From NCBI GenBank assembly GCA_030248135.1, contig JASANC010002076.1, forward strand, positions 1 to 64,000: a stretch of DNA of 64,000 nt. The letters are read 5' to 3'. This DNA comes from Theristus sp. LFF4_11. Its lineage: Eukaryota; Nematoda; Chromadorea; Monhysterida; Xyalidae. The position numbers were made by a program, and so were the translations under genes. Of this stretch, positions 34,869-53,913 are shown one piece after another. The notes below the pieces were generated by a model, which was given only the letters and a program-made list of their open reading frames with translations, was not told the DNA's origin and did no database searches. Each line of letters opens with the position of its first letter. Position 1 is the first letter of the stretch.

Positions 34869-35280
34869 ACAGGGTGTTTCAGAAGTAGTAGGTAGGTGTT
34901 TGACACGTCATTTCTCGAGTTGTGTTGAACCATATTCATTGAAACTTTAGACTGTTGTTCAGGGAAGTTTAACTTAGATTTATGCAAAACTTCAGAGAAA
35001 TTCATTTACTTGCACACGAATGACCGAACAAAACAAAAAAAAAACATTGATTTCAGCACGCAACTGGGGGTTCTTGTTTAACACCGAATGAAACATTAGC
35101 GTGTATGCGGCTGAACCGTTGCATGCATGAATATGAAAATGATTTTTAATCCGATTTGTTAGCTTTTTGTTTTTTTGAAACTTTTTTGAACAACTGTCTA
35201 AAATTTCAATGAATATGGTTCAACACAACTCGAGAAATGACGTGTCAAACACTTACCTACTACTTCTGAAACACCCTGTA
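34869..35280. mobile_element. Mariner-like MITE H
   Basis: About 90 bp inverted ends beginning ACAGGGTGTTTCAGAAGTAG, TA-flanked. The two arms are almost identical; the 200-bp centre is unrelated AT-rich DNA. Confidence 0.93.
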
Positions 35281-35653
35281 TAATACTTTGATGTGAAACG
35301 TATCGAGATATCTTTTTCTCTCAAAGTCGATCAGTTTTTTCAGTTGGTCTAGTCGATCGCAATAACCCAATTGAGTTCTAAGAACAGAATAAGAAAAATT
35401 ACAAAAATAAATAAATCATGACAATCGATCGCTTTGGACACGCAAGGTATTCTTATAAGTTGTCTACACTGAAGTTGAACTACGGTATATTTTCAAATCA
35501 GTGGGAAAGCATGATATGCTTTAAAAATCATGAACGCTGACTGCAAAGTTGTCTTCGGACCTTGGAGTTTCTACTTGTCTTCAATTGCCTATTAATTGCC
35601 AATCAGATTTTAAAACATTTTGGATGTGTCAAAGACCCCAAATTGAAACGACT

Positions 35654-35827
35654 TTATTTGATGAGTCCTTTGTTGTCGTAGCCAGATATTGGTTGACCTG
35701 CGTTCGCGGTGCTTGTTGAATTCATGCTGTTGTAGTTGGAGCCGGAGCCAGACTTTGGCAACGGCTGGTCAGATCGTTGCGCCCGCTGCTTGCGGTAAGC
35801 CTCGTCTTCCGGTTTCGTGCTGCTCGC
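35654..35827 (-). CDS. Terminal coding exon of an unidentified gene
   Basis: After a TTTAG acceptor at 35828, a 57-residue frame runs to TAA, which overlaps an AATAAA polyadenylation signal. The product opens ASSTKPEDEAYRKQRAQRSD, continues with a Ser/Gly/Asn-rich tract (PKSGSGSNYNSMNST) and ends SGYDNKGLIK. Even codon use, a good acceptor and a stop fused with AATAAA argue for a real last exon. It is hydrophilic, as in the cytosolic tail of a membrane protein. Its upstream exons were not identified. TMEM184, on the same strand 3.5 kb upstream, is one possible parent, but no join could be shown. Confidence 0.5.
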   Translation of the reverse strand, partial: ASSTKPEDEAYRKQRAQRSDQPLPKSGSGSNYNSMNSTSTANAGQPISGYDNKGLIK

Positions 35828-37176
35828 CTAAAGTTTCGTAAAACCTGTTCGAAAATCATGAAGCTTCCTTAAATCAATACCACCACGGACTGTTGCTCCA
35901 AAGCAACCAACCAGCGCATAAAGCGATATCCAGTTTACTTAGAAACTAAGCTGATGGAAAATGTACAAGCTGCGAATTGCTGGTTGCCCAATTTCCTTGA
36001 CTAATATGACCAACCAAATTAGATCGCCTGACACTGCACTTTTGCAATGAATGCTGCATTGCAGCAAAATGCAGAAATGTTCCATTGCAGCATTGTTAAT
36101 TGGCTACATATCACTTGTCATGTTCGTTGCAAAATCAACGTGAGTTTGTGAAAGCTGTTTGTTAGTGCCACTGTCGATAACATTTTGTTGCTCAGTTTGT
36201 AACATAAAATTGAGCTCTCCCACTTTTCCACTCAGTTGATTCCTTCGCTGACCCGACCGTTTTATGCAAAGACAACAGAAATGCACAGCACATAAAAAAG
36301 GACAGTCACACACGTGCAAAGTGCTCAGATACACAGTACTGTATGTTTCTTTGAACCTGTCAGCTTTTTGCAGAATGTAGAGTCCGGGAAGAAGAAAGAA
36401 CGGGATCCGGCTGGAAAGAAGACCACACGACCCACACTGTACTTTAGTCACAAATGGGGGTTTGATTTCAACGAAACAACCCGATTCCCGCTCATTCAAT
36501 TCTTCAATTCAAAATCTCGAGAGTTCTGTATGTATTCTGCTTTATAAAATAACAGGTTTAAATGAACTTACTGTACACACATTAGAGCCACAAAAACTAA
36601 AAGCTGTTTTTTTTGATTTTGAAAAGTGCCGGTGAAAGAGGTTGTAAAACATCGTTTTTGAACAAAAGTATCAAACACAGTTACCGAATAAGGAAGACAA
36701 CCAAAATTAAAAAAACGACACAGACAATAAAAGCACAATCACATCACAAAACAGTACAGTTACAAAGACAGAAAAAACTGGAGAACACTGAGGCACTGAG
36801 GCACTGAGGCACCAGCAGTCGGTGGTAGTTTCTGCCTGCACGATTTCGCATTTTAGTTTGGTAAAATTAACAATAATTTTGCTAAAAACATTCATGTAAA
36901 AGATCACACTGTTTACACACCGGTAGTTCCGTAACATTGATCAACGAACGAAATTTTAAATGACCGTGCTTCAATAGAAATTTAGTTGCTGATTGGCTGA
37001 ACTTAACTGTCACAAAACAAACCATGAGCGAAAATTAAAATTGAAAACCGCACACAACACGACTCACGACACGAGAACCAACAGCACAGCAACGCACATG
37101 CATGCAACATCAAAATAAAATCATGAAAGTGGAAAGCCAAGTGATAAAAATAATAATTAGTGGGCCGTAACATTAT
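35828..37176. other. Stretch without a recognised gene
   Basis: No motif-bearing frame. It contains a short GAGGCACT triplication at about 36787-36812. Introns of the gene ending at 35654 may lie here. Confidence 0.4.
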
Positions 37177-37813
37177 ACAGGGTGGGCCAAACAAATGCAA
37201 ATTTAGCTCGTGTTTGTGTTGAAATTTGGAACACTTATGGAATATATGCTCATTTTATGTATTCAAATTTCAGTTGAAAACGTTGATGCAGATCGTCGCG
37301 GTCGACAAACTACAAAAAACGTTTTTTGATTGCGTTTGAGCGCTACTCTGGACAAACATCTTTCAAGTTGTTATGTAGGAGCTCTAAATCTTCTTTTTAG
37401 CAACAGACTCTCATTTACCATTGTTTCAAAGCTCCTCATATGCTCATGTGGTCGCTGTTGTATTTCGTGAGTGTAATCAAACAGCGGCTCACTGCCCGTC
37501 GAAGTTGCTCACTACCACAGGATAAAAACAGAACAGAAAAAACGCACTGTTGTCTGTCATTTGTTATTATTGGTTTGGATTGTCTTGTTCTGCCATTAAT
37601 AACGGTGTTTCAATTGTATTTATTCAATTACACCCAAAAATGACTTCTTGTGCAAATTGGTAGTTGAGTGTGTACTGTACATCAGTCAGCTGAATTCGAA
37701 TACACAAAAAGAAGGCACAAATTCTACGTGTCCCAAATTTCAGCTCAATATCTCATACTGGTGACGGTAACCAGCCATTTTAATTTAAATTTGCATTTTT
37801 TGGCCCACCCTGT
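37177..37813. mobile_element. Mariner-like MITE I
   Basis: Ends ACAGGGTGGGCCAAA-AAATGCAAATTTA and its complement. The interior shows no transposase. Confidence 0.85.
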
Positions 37814-38359
37814 ACATTATTTAGGTTATTCAGTTTTAGCAGAGGATCAAAATTTGGCTTGAAACGTCGGAATCAATCGAGTTTTTGGTTGTCAAAAGTA
37901 CGTACAGTACACGTAAAGTAAGTTTACATGTACAGTATGTACGTTCAGATATTGTGCAAACAACTGCAGTGATCAAACACGATTACAATGTAAACATTTG
38001 CGATTTGCGCTCTAGGCTGCGAGCCATGGGATTTTGCAAAACAAATTTAAACACAAAACGACAAAGTAAATCACAAAGTGTAACATGAACAAAGCACCAA
38101 CGCAAACGGCGCGCCTGTAACTGAGCTGTTTCTTGTTCAACAAATCTGTTCAGGAGGCGCAATGCAACACGCACCACAAGCACACCCATCAATGCGTTGC
38201 ATCAATCAGCCAGTACAACAAATCTGCAACACCCAACCACACAACGTGGGAACAAAACAACATTGGCACAAAGGAAATAAATCAACAAGAAACGAGGAAA
38301 TCAGTGACATCGAGAAAACAAAAAAACGAAACGCATTATAATAAATTATAACAACTAAA

Positions 38360-38603
38360 TTATGCGAGCAAGTCGAATGTTCGAGTATCGGATGCGGCAG
38401 TTGTGCCGTTTGGTGAGGCGGCTGATGACTGATGGTGCAACAGTTGACTGGAGTCAGCAAACTGACCACGGTGGTTGTTGACGCCGCGCACGTTTGCCGA
38501 CTGCTGATTGCTGCTGATTGCTGCTGATGAGTGTGCGTCGGTTGATGGTGCTTGCGTTTGTTGCTGTTGACTGCCAGCGGGCGGCCGTGGCCCGTCGCCC
38601 ATC
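38360..38603 (-). CDS. Candidate 3' exon, Gln/Ser-rich
   Basis: After a clear acceptor (TCATTGCAG) an 80-residue frame opens MGDGPRPPAGSQQQQTQ and runs to a stop after TRTFDLLA. It is hydrophilic and Gln/Ser/Asn-rich, with SSAAISSNQQSANVRG. It may be an alternative or additional last exon of TMEM184, whose seven-helix part lies upstream on the same strand and whose long C-terminal tail is also polar. The coding exon at 39761-39340 already ends in its own stop, so this one would need a donor inside that exon. A neighbouring frame at 38690-38830 may belong to the same transcript. Confidence 0.4.
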
Positions 38604-39339
38604 TGCAATGAGACAGCAGTGATACAATGGTCAACACGCACACGCACCAGCAATCACACAATGAAATGCTCACAGACAGTACGCCAGCAGTTGAATGATT
38701 CCAAGTATTCAGCACTGTTGTTGTCGTAGATAAATGCAAATGGAAACAACCGGAGAAACGTGCCAGTGTTACGGTGTTGCCACATGCAAATGCCCACTGA
38801 TTCTGAGTCCTGTGTGGACCATCTGCTCAGCGTTTGATAAAAAAACAGTGAAGCAAAAACAAAGGGAAGAAGAAGTGATCGGGAAATGGTGAAGAAGCGT
38901 GCAAAGCAAGAGACGACCAAAGCAAACCCCGCATGAACAAAATTGAGAGTCAGAGAAAAATGAAATTTGAACATTCAAACAACAAATTACTCACACAGAG
39001 TGATAATTCGAGTCGATTGTTGGGTTTGCGTTGGCCTGCCTGAGAGAGCGTGAGAGGCTGTGATGCGAGCCAAGTGTGTTGGTGCGGAAAACTTTCGAAA
39101 AACATAATGACATCACAAGAGAACCAGCAATATATCATCTTGAGCAGAAGTAACGACGGCAAATCATGAACTTTTCAGCCAAACTCAGAAATCAACAACC
39201 AGTAAAAAAAGGTTATTGGCGAACAGCACAGCACACAGTGAATCAAACAACATAAAAAACTGACTACATCCAGAAAACATTCTGTGCAAGAGGAAAACAA
39301 CAACAACAGTGGTAGCAGCAAATCAACGTGCAACCAGCA

Positions 39340-46507
<7,168 letters not shown>

Positions 46508-46634
46508 CTGCAAAATAGCAATACAGGTGGCGCATACATTGTAAGTAGTACACCTCCTTTTGACAGCTCATATCTCGCCAACCAACGAGTCGATTTTGGA
46601 TAAAATTTGAATGTTGAATGACTGCTTTTAGGTG

Positions 46635-48440
46635 TGCTTTGTTGTGCAAAATCAAAGTTGTGCTAAATCAACCAGGGAGTTCGAAGAACCACAATTGATG
46701 TGAAAGCGCCTCCCGAATGACTCCCGTATGGCGGAACTTTCCAGATTTTGTTTGGGTGACCTCATTTACCCCTTTTCCAAACCGTTACCATGCCTCTTCT
46801 TGTGTTTTGATCCTTATAACGTAACTAATTGTCCCCAGCCCAAGTGAAAACACACATACCGGCTGGAAATTCGATCAATTCTGATGATGTCGCGACGGCA
46901 GTACACGAAACAGCAACCAGACAACGTAACGCTTGCAAACGGAGCAGCTCCGACGCTCAGAATTCAGATTGCGAGGCGAATTGTCACCTTATCTGCATCA
47001 GTACCGAAGGCGAAAGCAAATTTTCGAGGGGGGTGTCGTCTAGGGTTGTTAAAAAAAACAAAAATCGTCATTTTTGTTTTTTTTAATTAAAAAAAAATTC
47101 AAAAATCAAAGTTGTGCTAAATCAATCAGGGAGTTCGAAGAACCACATATGATATGCAAGCGCCTCCCGAATGACTCCCGTATGGCGGAACTTTGCAGAT
47201 TTTGTTTTGGTGGTCAATTACCCCTTTTCCAAACCGTCACCATGCCTCTTCTTGTGTTTTGACCTCCAAAACGTCACTAATTGTCCCCAGCTAAACTAAT
47301 GCTAAAGTGAAGACAAACATACCGCCTTGAAATTCGATCAATTCTTCTGATGGTGTCGCGACGACACGACACGAAGCCATAGTTGTTCCAGAGCCGAGGG
47401 GTTGGGGCCGGGGGGGGGGGGCCGATATAGATAGCTGGAGCAAATTTTCTAGATAGATAGATAGCTGGAAAATTTTGGGGGGGGGGGGCCGCGGGGGGGG
47501 TCATGTGACTTTGGGGGGGGCCGGTCAAAATTTTGAAATTTGATAGATAGATAGCTAAAACGCTAAAAAGCTATAAAAACAGCAAAATAATGCTAAAAAT
47601 ACACTAAAAATCAAGTATAAACGCGTATTTTACCTAAAATTAGCGAAATTTTCAAGAATTACGAGCAAAAATGGTCAATTTTGGTCAAAAATTGACTCAT
47701 TTTATGTCTTCGAAAACAAAAATTTTCAGATAGATAGCTGGCTGAGAAATTTTTTAGATGGATAATAGCTGAGCCGAAAAAGCCTGTTTGATAGAGATAG
47801 ATTCGAAAATTTTTTGGGGGGGGGGCGGCCCCCCAGGCCCCCCCCTAGAACAACTATGCACGAAGCAGCAAGCAACCAGACAACGTAGCGCTTGCAAACG
47901 GAGCAGCGAGCACAATCGGACGCTCTGCGAGGCGAATCGTCACCTTATCTGCATCGGAAATGGTAGGCCAAGCTTTGGGACTAGGGTTGTTAAAAAAAAC
48001 AAAAATCGTCATTTTTGTTTGTTTTTTTTAATTAAAAAAAAAAATTCAAAAATCAAAGTTGTGCTAAATCAATCAGGGAGTCCGAAGAACCACATATGAT
48101 ATGCAAGCGCCTCCCGCCCGAATGACTCCCGTATGGCGGAACTTTGCAGATTTTGTTTTGGTGACCTCAATTACCCCTTTTCCAAACCGTCACCATGCCT
48201 CTTCTTGTGTTTTGACCTCCAAAACGTCACTAATTGTCCCCAGCTAAACTAATGCTAAAGTGAAGACAAACATACCGCCTTGAAATTCGATCAATTCTTC
48301 TGATGGTGTCGCGACGACACGACACGAAGCAGCAAGCAACCAGACAACGTAGCGCTTGCAAACGGAGCAGCGAGCACAATCGGACGCTCTGCGAGGCGAA
48401 TCGTCACCTTATCTGCATCGGAAATGGTAGGCCAAGCTTT
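46635..48440 (+). repeat. Family C tandem array, three units
   Basis: Units begin near 46635, 47096 and 48046. Each has AGTTCGAAGAACCACA, CTCCCGTATGGCGGAACTTT, CCCTTTTCCAAACCGT, then GTCGCGACG and a GACAACGTA-CGCTTGCAAAC block. Unit length is about 465 bp; unit 2 is lengthened by element D. TAGGGTTGTTAAAAAAAAC occurs at about 47041 and 47983. Confidence 0.85.
47378..47858. mobile_element. hAT-like element D with 8-bp target duplication
   Basis: Ends CATAGTTGTTC and GAACAACTATG. The sequence CACGAAGC is duplicated exactly on both sides (47370-47377, 47859-47866). Unit 3 of the surrounding array shows the empty site, with one CACGAAGC. The interior has poly-G/C blocks and GATAGATAGCTGG-type repeats. 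Confidence 0.93.
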
Positions 48441-48953
48441 GGGACGCTCAAAAACTTCATCGCAGATGTTGTCGTAGCCTAAAATCAGTCGGTAAAACGG
48501 CCCAAAATCGACTGCTAAAGGTTTTACGAGGTATAATCAAAGAAAATTTTTGTTGAACTTTCGAAAAATTTTGCCAAAATTGAGGTATTCAGAGCATATT
48601 AGAGGAAAATTTTTCGAATTTTTTTTTTTAAATCGGCATTTTTGTTTTTTTTAATCACTTTTTTTTAAAAAAAAAATTTCATTTTTGTTTAACAACTCTA
48701 TTTGGGACGCTCAAAAACTTCATCGCAGATGTTGTCGTAGGTAGCCTAAAATCAGTCGGTAAAACGGTCCAAAATCGACTGCTAAAGGTTTTACGAGGTA
48801 TAATCAAAGAAAATTTTTGTTGAACTTTCGAAAAATTGTGCCAAAATTGAGGTTTTCAGAGCACATTAGAGGAAAATTTTTCGAATTAAAAAAATCGATT
48901 TTTGTTTTTTTAATCACTTTTTTTTAAATTTTCATTTTTGTTTAACAACCCTA
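48441..48953 (+). repeat. Direct duplication of about 265 bp
   Basis: The block starting GGGACGCTCAAAAACTTCAT at about 48441 recurs at about 48704 with few differences. Both end near TTTAACAAC(C/T)CTA. Confidence 0.9.
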
Positions 48954-48974
48954 GGGGGGGGGGGGGCGCGGGGG

Positions 48975-49490
48975 GGCCATGTGACTTTGATTTGTATACA
49001 TTCTTAAAAGTGATTTTTTTGACTTTTGATCTGAGGTTGCTTGTAATGAGTCGTTGTAGGTTCCTAATCCTAAACCTAATCCTAATCCTAATCCTAAGTC
49101 AAGCCTTTTTGATAAGGTGAAAATGATCAATTTAGTTTTTGCATTTTTTTCTTTCCTGTGTTATGGAGGAGGAGCACCGGAACTGCAGATGCAGCTGTTT
49201 TAATAATGATGCATTACGTGTGACTTTGGGGGGGGGGGATTTTATTTTTTTAATTCCTAAAGCTTCATTACTAAAGCGCACGCGCACGGGCATCGGCATG
49301 CTCATGCTCATGATCCACTAGCGCGCCTGCACACGCTCCGCACTCAACAAGAACTTGTTCAAAACGCAATTGTTCTCACATCTTTCTTCTTGAAAAGGCT
49401 TGGCTTAGGTTAGGATTAGGTCAGGATTATGTTTAGCGTAGAATTAGGCTTTAGGATTAGGTTTTGGTTTAGGCTTGTTTAGGCAACGTC
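48975..49490. repeat. Repeat M copy 2 with telomere-like hexamers
   Basis: CCTAATCCTAATCCTAATCC lies at about 49075-49098, and TTAGG-type units in the opposite orientation at about 49403-49480. Sequence at 48980-49090 is the inverse of 29340-29450. Confidence 0.7.
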
Positions 49491-49871
49491 TGCCAACATC
49501 AGTGCTTTGATTTAGTACGACAGGCCAACCTTTTAATTGACTGAACCAAAAAAAATTTTGTGGTTTAGAAAAGGTCAAGTGCCATACAATTTTGTAGAAA
49601 ATTTTGATGGTCGACAAAAATAGGTGCATTCGAACCGCGCTGACGCGCTGAGTTTGAACATTGCACTTTTAGAACTAAATAACATTGTTTGGCTCTTAAA
49701 GTTGGCAAAAAACTTTTATGAAAATTATCCTCCGACGTCAATTTGAAACACGTTTTGCAGCTTGTGGATCCAACCCCTGGTCGTGTTTCTCGTTCCAAAT
49801 GATTTTTCTGTGTTCCAGATAGAACTGTTTGTATTGATCTGATTACAATCGTAACAGTACTGCGCACGCAT

Positions 49872-50143
49872 ATACGGTATGGCCGAATAAACATGGCAGC
49901 TTTTTTCAGGGTTCAAGGAGCGCGCGAAATTTGAATGAAAGAAAAACGACGTTCAGAAACCACATTGTGTGCCAAATTTGACTAGTTTTTTTTTAAACTA
50001 ATGGATTATCCGCGTTATTCTATGCATTCTTTCTCCCTTGCACACATGATTGGGAATTATGTTGGCATTTTTGAAAAAGGCAACTCCTAGTCTGCGACTG
50101 ATCCCGCCTTGATGGACTGCCTTATTTATTCGGCCGTACTGTA
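49872..50143. mobile_element. MITE family F, copy 2
   Basis: TACGGTATGGCCGAATAAAC to GTTTATT-type end CGGCCGTACTGTACCGTA. Same internal blocks as the copies at 33947 and 61621. Confidence 0.88.
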
Positions 50144-50655
50144 CCGTATGTCATTAGTCCAGCGAGCAACAGAAAAAAGCAGGATTCCTTTTTAACCAGC
50201 TTTTTTTAAACTCCGATGAATTTTTTCACAATGATGGTTGTGTTGAATGGTGTGCGTGTGCTTGGCATTGGATCATTGCTACTGAGCAAGGAATATAGCG
50301 GTATGAATAATGTGCCTTGATTTTTTTCATGTACCAACTTAGTACGTTTAGCTTACAAAATTGAGAATCTAATTCCAGTTGCAGTTCCTGAATTAATAAA
50401 CGTGGGGAAGCTGATAAGCTGACTTTGAGCTTTAGTCGTTCATGCGCTTTCGCCCGCTGTATTCGATTGTGAAAGGCAGTGAATCAAAATGTTACTTTAT
50501 CAAGCGGTAATGAGCAAACCCACAAGATTCTCCGCTTCAACCCACACAATTTACTGCATTTTTACTGTTGCTTCTTGAATGCTTCGAATGCAATCGATAT
50601 GTACATCAATATCCACTAACAAATAAAGTTTACGTTTCTGTATAGCAAGATAAGA

Positions 50656-53600
50656 TCATAAACTAGTGCCCTGTTGAATTGTTCCTGATTGACGGTCATC
50701 AATTGATCGTTGTTCCTTGAATATAACTTCTGAGTCACGCAGTTGATATTGATTAACATTTAGTAATGGATTGACAGGTGTTTCATTTTCGTCCAGTGCC
50801 ACGTTTGCGTCGTTCGCGGCCGTCAAGAGAACCGTGTTATCATGATTGTTGTTGTTGGTGATAGCCACCGTGGTTGCTTGTCGTTCACCTGTTTCCCCAT
50901 GAGCACTGCACCGGTGCAAAACTCGTCTGATGCACCGACAGGCCGCCAAATTGCGCCAATAATCAAAAATCAAGTTGAACTCTCGTTGGAAGTTGCTGTT
51001 CATGAAACCATATAGAAACGGATTGACGCAAATCGTCGTCAGACTGATCAGCTTGCCGGCTTCATCCCACTCGTACGGCGTGAAATTGTTGAACCATTTG
51101 ACATCGTACAGTAGCGATATCACGGTGAACGGTAGCCAGAGAATGGCGTACGAGCCAGCCATGGCGACCAGCAGATGGTTGGTACGCCGGTGACGGCTGT
51201 CAGCAGTGGGCTCGATCGAGGAGCTACGACGCTTGCTGGCGTCCACGTTCTGCGCAACATTAATACTAAATCTTCTGAACGTGAAAACATCGAACAACAG
51301 AATTTCAAACTTGTGCGACCGAAAGTTGCAGTCGAGTTACGTCCGATGATTGCGGCTTTCGATGTGCTTTCATTTTGCGCTCGTTTTCTTTTAGATATGC
51401 GGTCAATTTCCAGTTGAACACCAACAGCACCACCAACGGAATGACGTAGAGGAATAGGGCCTGTGAAAGTGTGCAAATTGATACATGGTCTACCAATTGG
51501 TGCATGGTGCAAGTTGGTTCTTTATGGAGTACCTGAATGCACATGACTGCACGAGAGAGCGTAGCTTCTTCCGATGCCTTGCACATGTAGATTATGATTT
51601 CTTGCGGTTCCATTGACGGGTATAAGTACAACGGCTGAGAATTTATGAAAAGCGCGGGTACATCAGCATAGCATCATGTAATAGAAATTAATGAAAACCA
51701 GTGCTTTTTCTCAAGAGATTATTGTTTAAGAACTGCAATACCACGTGCACGTGTTGCAAGGTGTTTACGTACTATTATCTTTTAGTTTGGTTCCGAAACT
51801 CATTGCGCACTAGTTTCACGCATGACGCGGGAATTCAAAATTGGTAAAGTGATACGAGTCCTCTATTTAGAGGCGGATCACTTAGGCTATTTTGAATTGC
51901 CACATGTTTCCTATCGACATTTGAAAACGCATTGAATCACAGAACCTAACAATTGATAATAATACTGCTAACTAACTAAATAAACTATACCGTATTTACC
52001 CCCAATAAACCCCCATGGGGGATTAATACGTCAGCGACTTTTAGGGGTGGGGGTTTATTGGTGGGGGGGGGGGGGTTTATTTACAAAAAAATTCTAGGGG
52101 TGGGGGTTTGTTGAAAAATGGCAAAAATATATTGCATGGCAGGCAAGAAAGTCGCAGAAACTTCTACTCTACACACAAATTTCCTTTTATAACAGCCTTT
52201 TGTAATGAAATTACTATTAACTCACCCATTTGGGGCCTTTGGTAGCACAATTTCATCATTTTCACTGCAACCAGCCACTGAATTCGCTGGGTATGTGTTT
52301 CAAACAGGTCTCCAATAATCCCCCATGGGGGATTATTTGTGGGGGGGGGATTATTCGGAAACTGGTCGGGGGGTGGGGGTTTATTGGTGGGGGGGATTAA
52401 TGGTGGGGGGGGGGGTTTAATGGGGGTAATACGGTATATTGTGGATTTATTCAAACGTGACCGGACTAAAATGACGTCATTTGCTTTAAAGACGCCCGTT
52501 TATCAAGGTATGTACAGGCACCAAAATGTCAGTTTGGTGTGACTGATTCGACATTCACCATTTGTTTACGGGAAGAAATCAACTAAACGGAAAGTCTGGT
52601 TTGCTGTGAACGGCAAGCGCATGTTTGGCGGTGCATGACGTCATTTCAGTGGGACATGTTTAAAAAAATAGGTCATACTTACTTTACCAACTCAGAAACT
52701 ATTATCTTATAATAGGGTAAATTGTGGTTGTAAATTTAGTAGTTAGTTAGAAATAAACTTTCTCTACCTGCGAGAACACGTGCTTGGACATGATATGATA
52801 GGAGATGAACAGTGGAATGCTGAGCAGGCAAGAACACATCCAGATCGCGAGCGCAATCAAAACAACAAAGACCAATCTTCGTTTGTTCACGGTCGTGACT
52901 CGTGTTGTGCACGCCACCATCGTGCGCACGCTGTAGTACCTGCAAACGCAACCCTGTAAACCTGGCGTACCACGCCGCCATTACCGCAACTCCGAACGAA
53001 CAGCGGTAAACCGCATGTTTGAGAAACCGCCATGGCTTGCGGCACTCTGATCAGCTGCAGCAACCCGAATGACTATGGTACACCATAATCCTTGATGCAA
53101 ACTGACCAGTGCGATCACTTGTGTGACTGAGAAAATTTCATCAACGATTTTTTTTATTTTTTTATCAAGTAATTTTTTTCAGTGGAACAAAGAAAAAACA
53201 CAAAAAGTGAGTGTGAATAACCTGTCGACTGCCATGACTGCAACTGTCAATGTTGAACAATAGATGTTACTTGCTGGCAGCGCGTTTGCCAACTTGCAAA
53301 TCCACTCGGGGAATGGAAAGTACATCCGTTTGCTCGGTATCCAAAGCAGCGGCACAACAAACAGGGATAGTAGAAAATTAGCGATTGCCAGGTTTGTGAT
53401 GAACACGTTGCGGATGCTGACACGCATGTGATGCGACCGAAAAACAGCGTAGATCACCTTGAAATGTTTGAAAATACTGTGAAAACCGCATGAAACACCC
53501 GCACACAGGTTCTGCGATTTTGTCGCAGTTGGCTGGAATCTTTATGTGGATGGGTTTCAACGTGACTTCCTTTTGTTTTTAATGACCCTCCGACACGTGT

Positions 53601-53913
53601 CCTCCCAAAGTGTTACCCAAGGTTTTTATTGACTTGCCAGCAAATTTCCGAAAAATGCTAGTCCGGCGATTGCAGAGTATAACACGTCGAACATGATAAC
53701 CTCCCATGGTGACTGATATTTTTGCACAAATAATTCGAGGTATAAATTCGGCAGCTGTTGTTCATAACATTCGCTGTGCATCACACGAAAGGAGTCGTTC
53801 ACACCCGCTCCTCTGCGGCTTTGGTTCACTCCTGCTGAATCGACGGTGCAGTTTGCTAAAACTGGAATTAGAATTGGATCCATTTCTTTTGTCGTCGTGT
53901 GATTCGCTGCCAA
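50656..53913 (-). CDS. Neuropeptide Y/F-like G protein-coupled receptor
   Basis: Class A receptor of the plasma membrane. Six exons fit in phase: 53913-53638, 53457-53222, 52939-52768, 51634-51533, 51460-51341, 51249-50656 (499 residues). The N-terminus has N-glycosylation sites (NHT, NCT, NDS). TM1 ends AFFGNLLVIYAVF; TM2 is VFITNLAIANFLLSLFVVPL; TM3 ends with DRY (split by an intron as R|Y), followed by YSVRTM; TM4 is VVLIALAIWMCSCLLSIPLF; TM5 is LYVIPLVVLLVFNWKLTAY; TM6 is MAGSYAILWLPFTVISLLYD; TM7 has TTICVNPFLYGFMNSNFQRE. The usual NPxxY is NPFLY, and the TM6 Cys is replaced in LWLP. FMNSNFQREF is typical of neuropeptide Y/F receptors and nematode NPR proteins (family knowledge). The ligand is inferred only. 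Intron 1 has a GC donor. Intron 3 carries MITEs E and A. Confidence 0.93.
51790..51905 (+). repeat. Repeat N, copy 1
   Basis: CGCATGACGCGGGAATTCAA, then the imperfect hairpin AGTGATACGAGTCCTC-AGAGGCGGATCACTT. The inverse copy lies at 60790; a partial relative lies at 54255. Confidence 0.75.
51988..52436 (+). mobile_element. MITE family E, copy 3
   Basis: Same as the copy at 34355 and in the same orientation. Its right end directly abuts MITE A copy 4. It lies in GPCR intron 3. Confidence 0.92.
52437..52675 (+). repeat. MITE family A, copy 4
   Basis: Same as the copy at 2922, with both TGACGTCA palindromes intact. It begins at the TA that ends MITE E. Confidence 0.88.

Noticed and set aside
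49138..49321. Small Cys-rich plus-strand frame
   Set aside because: No splice signals or family motif; it crosses a poly-G run.
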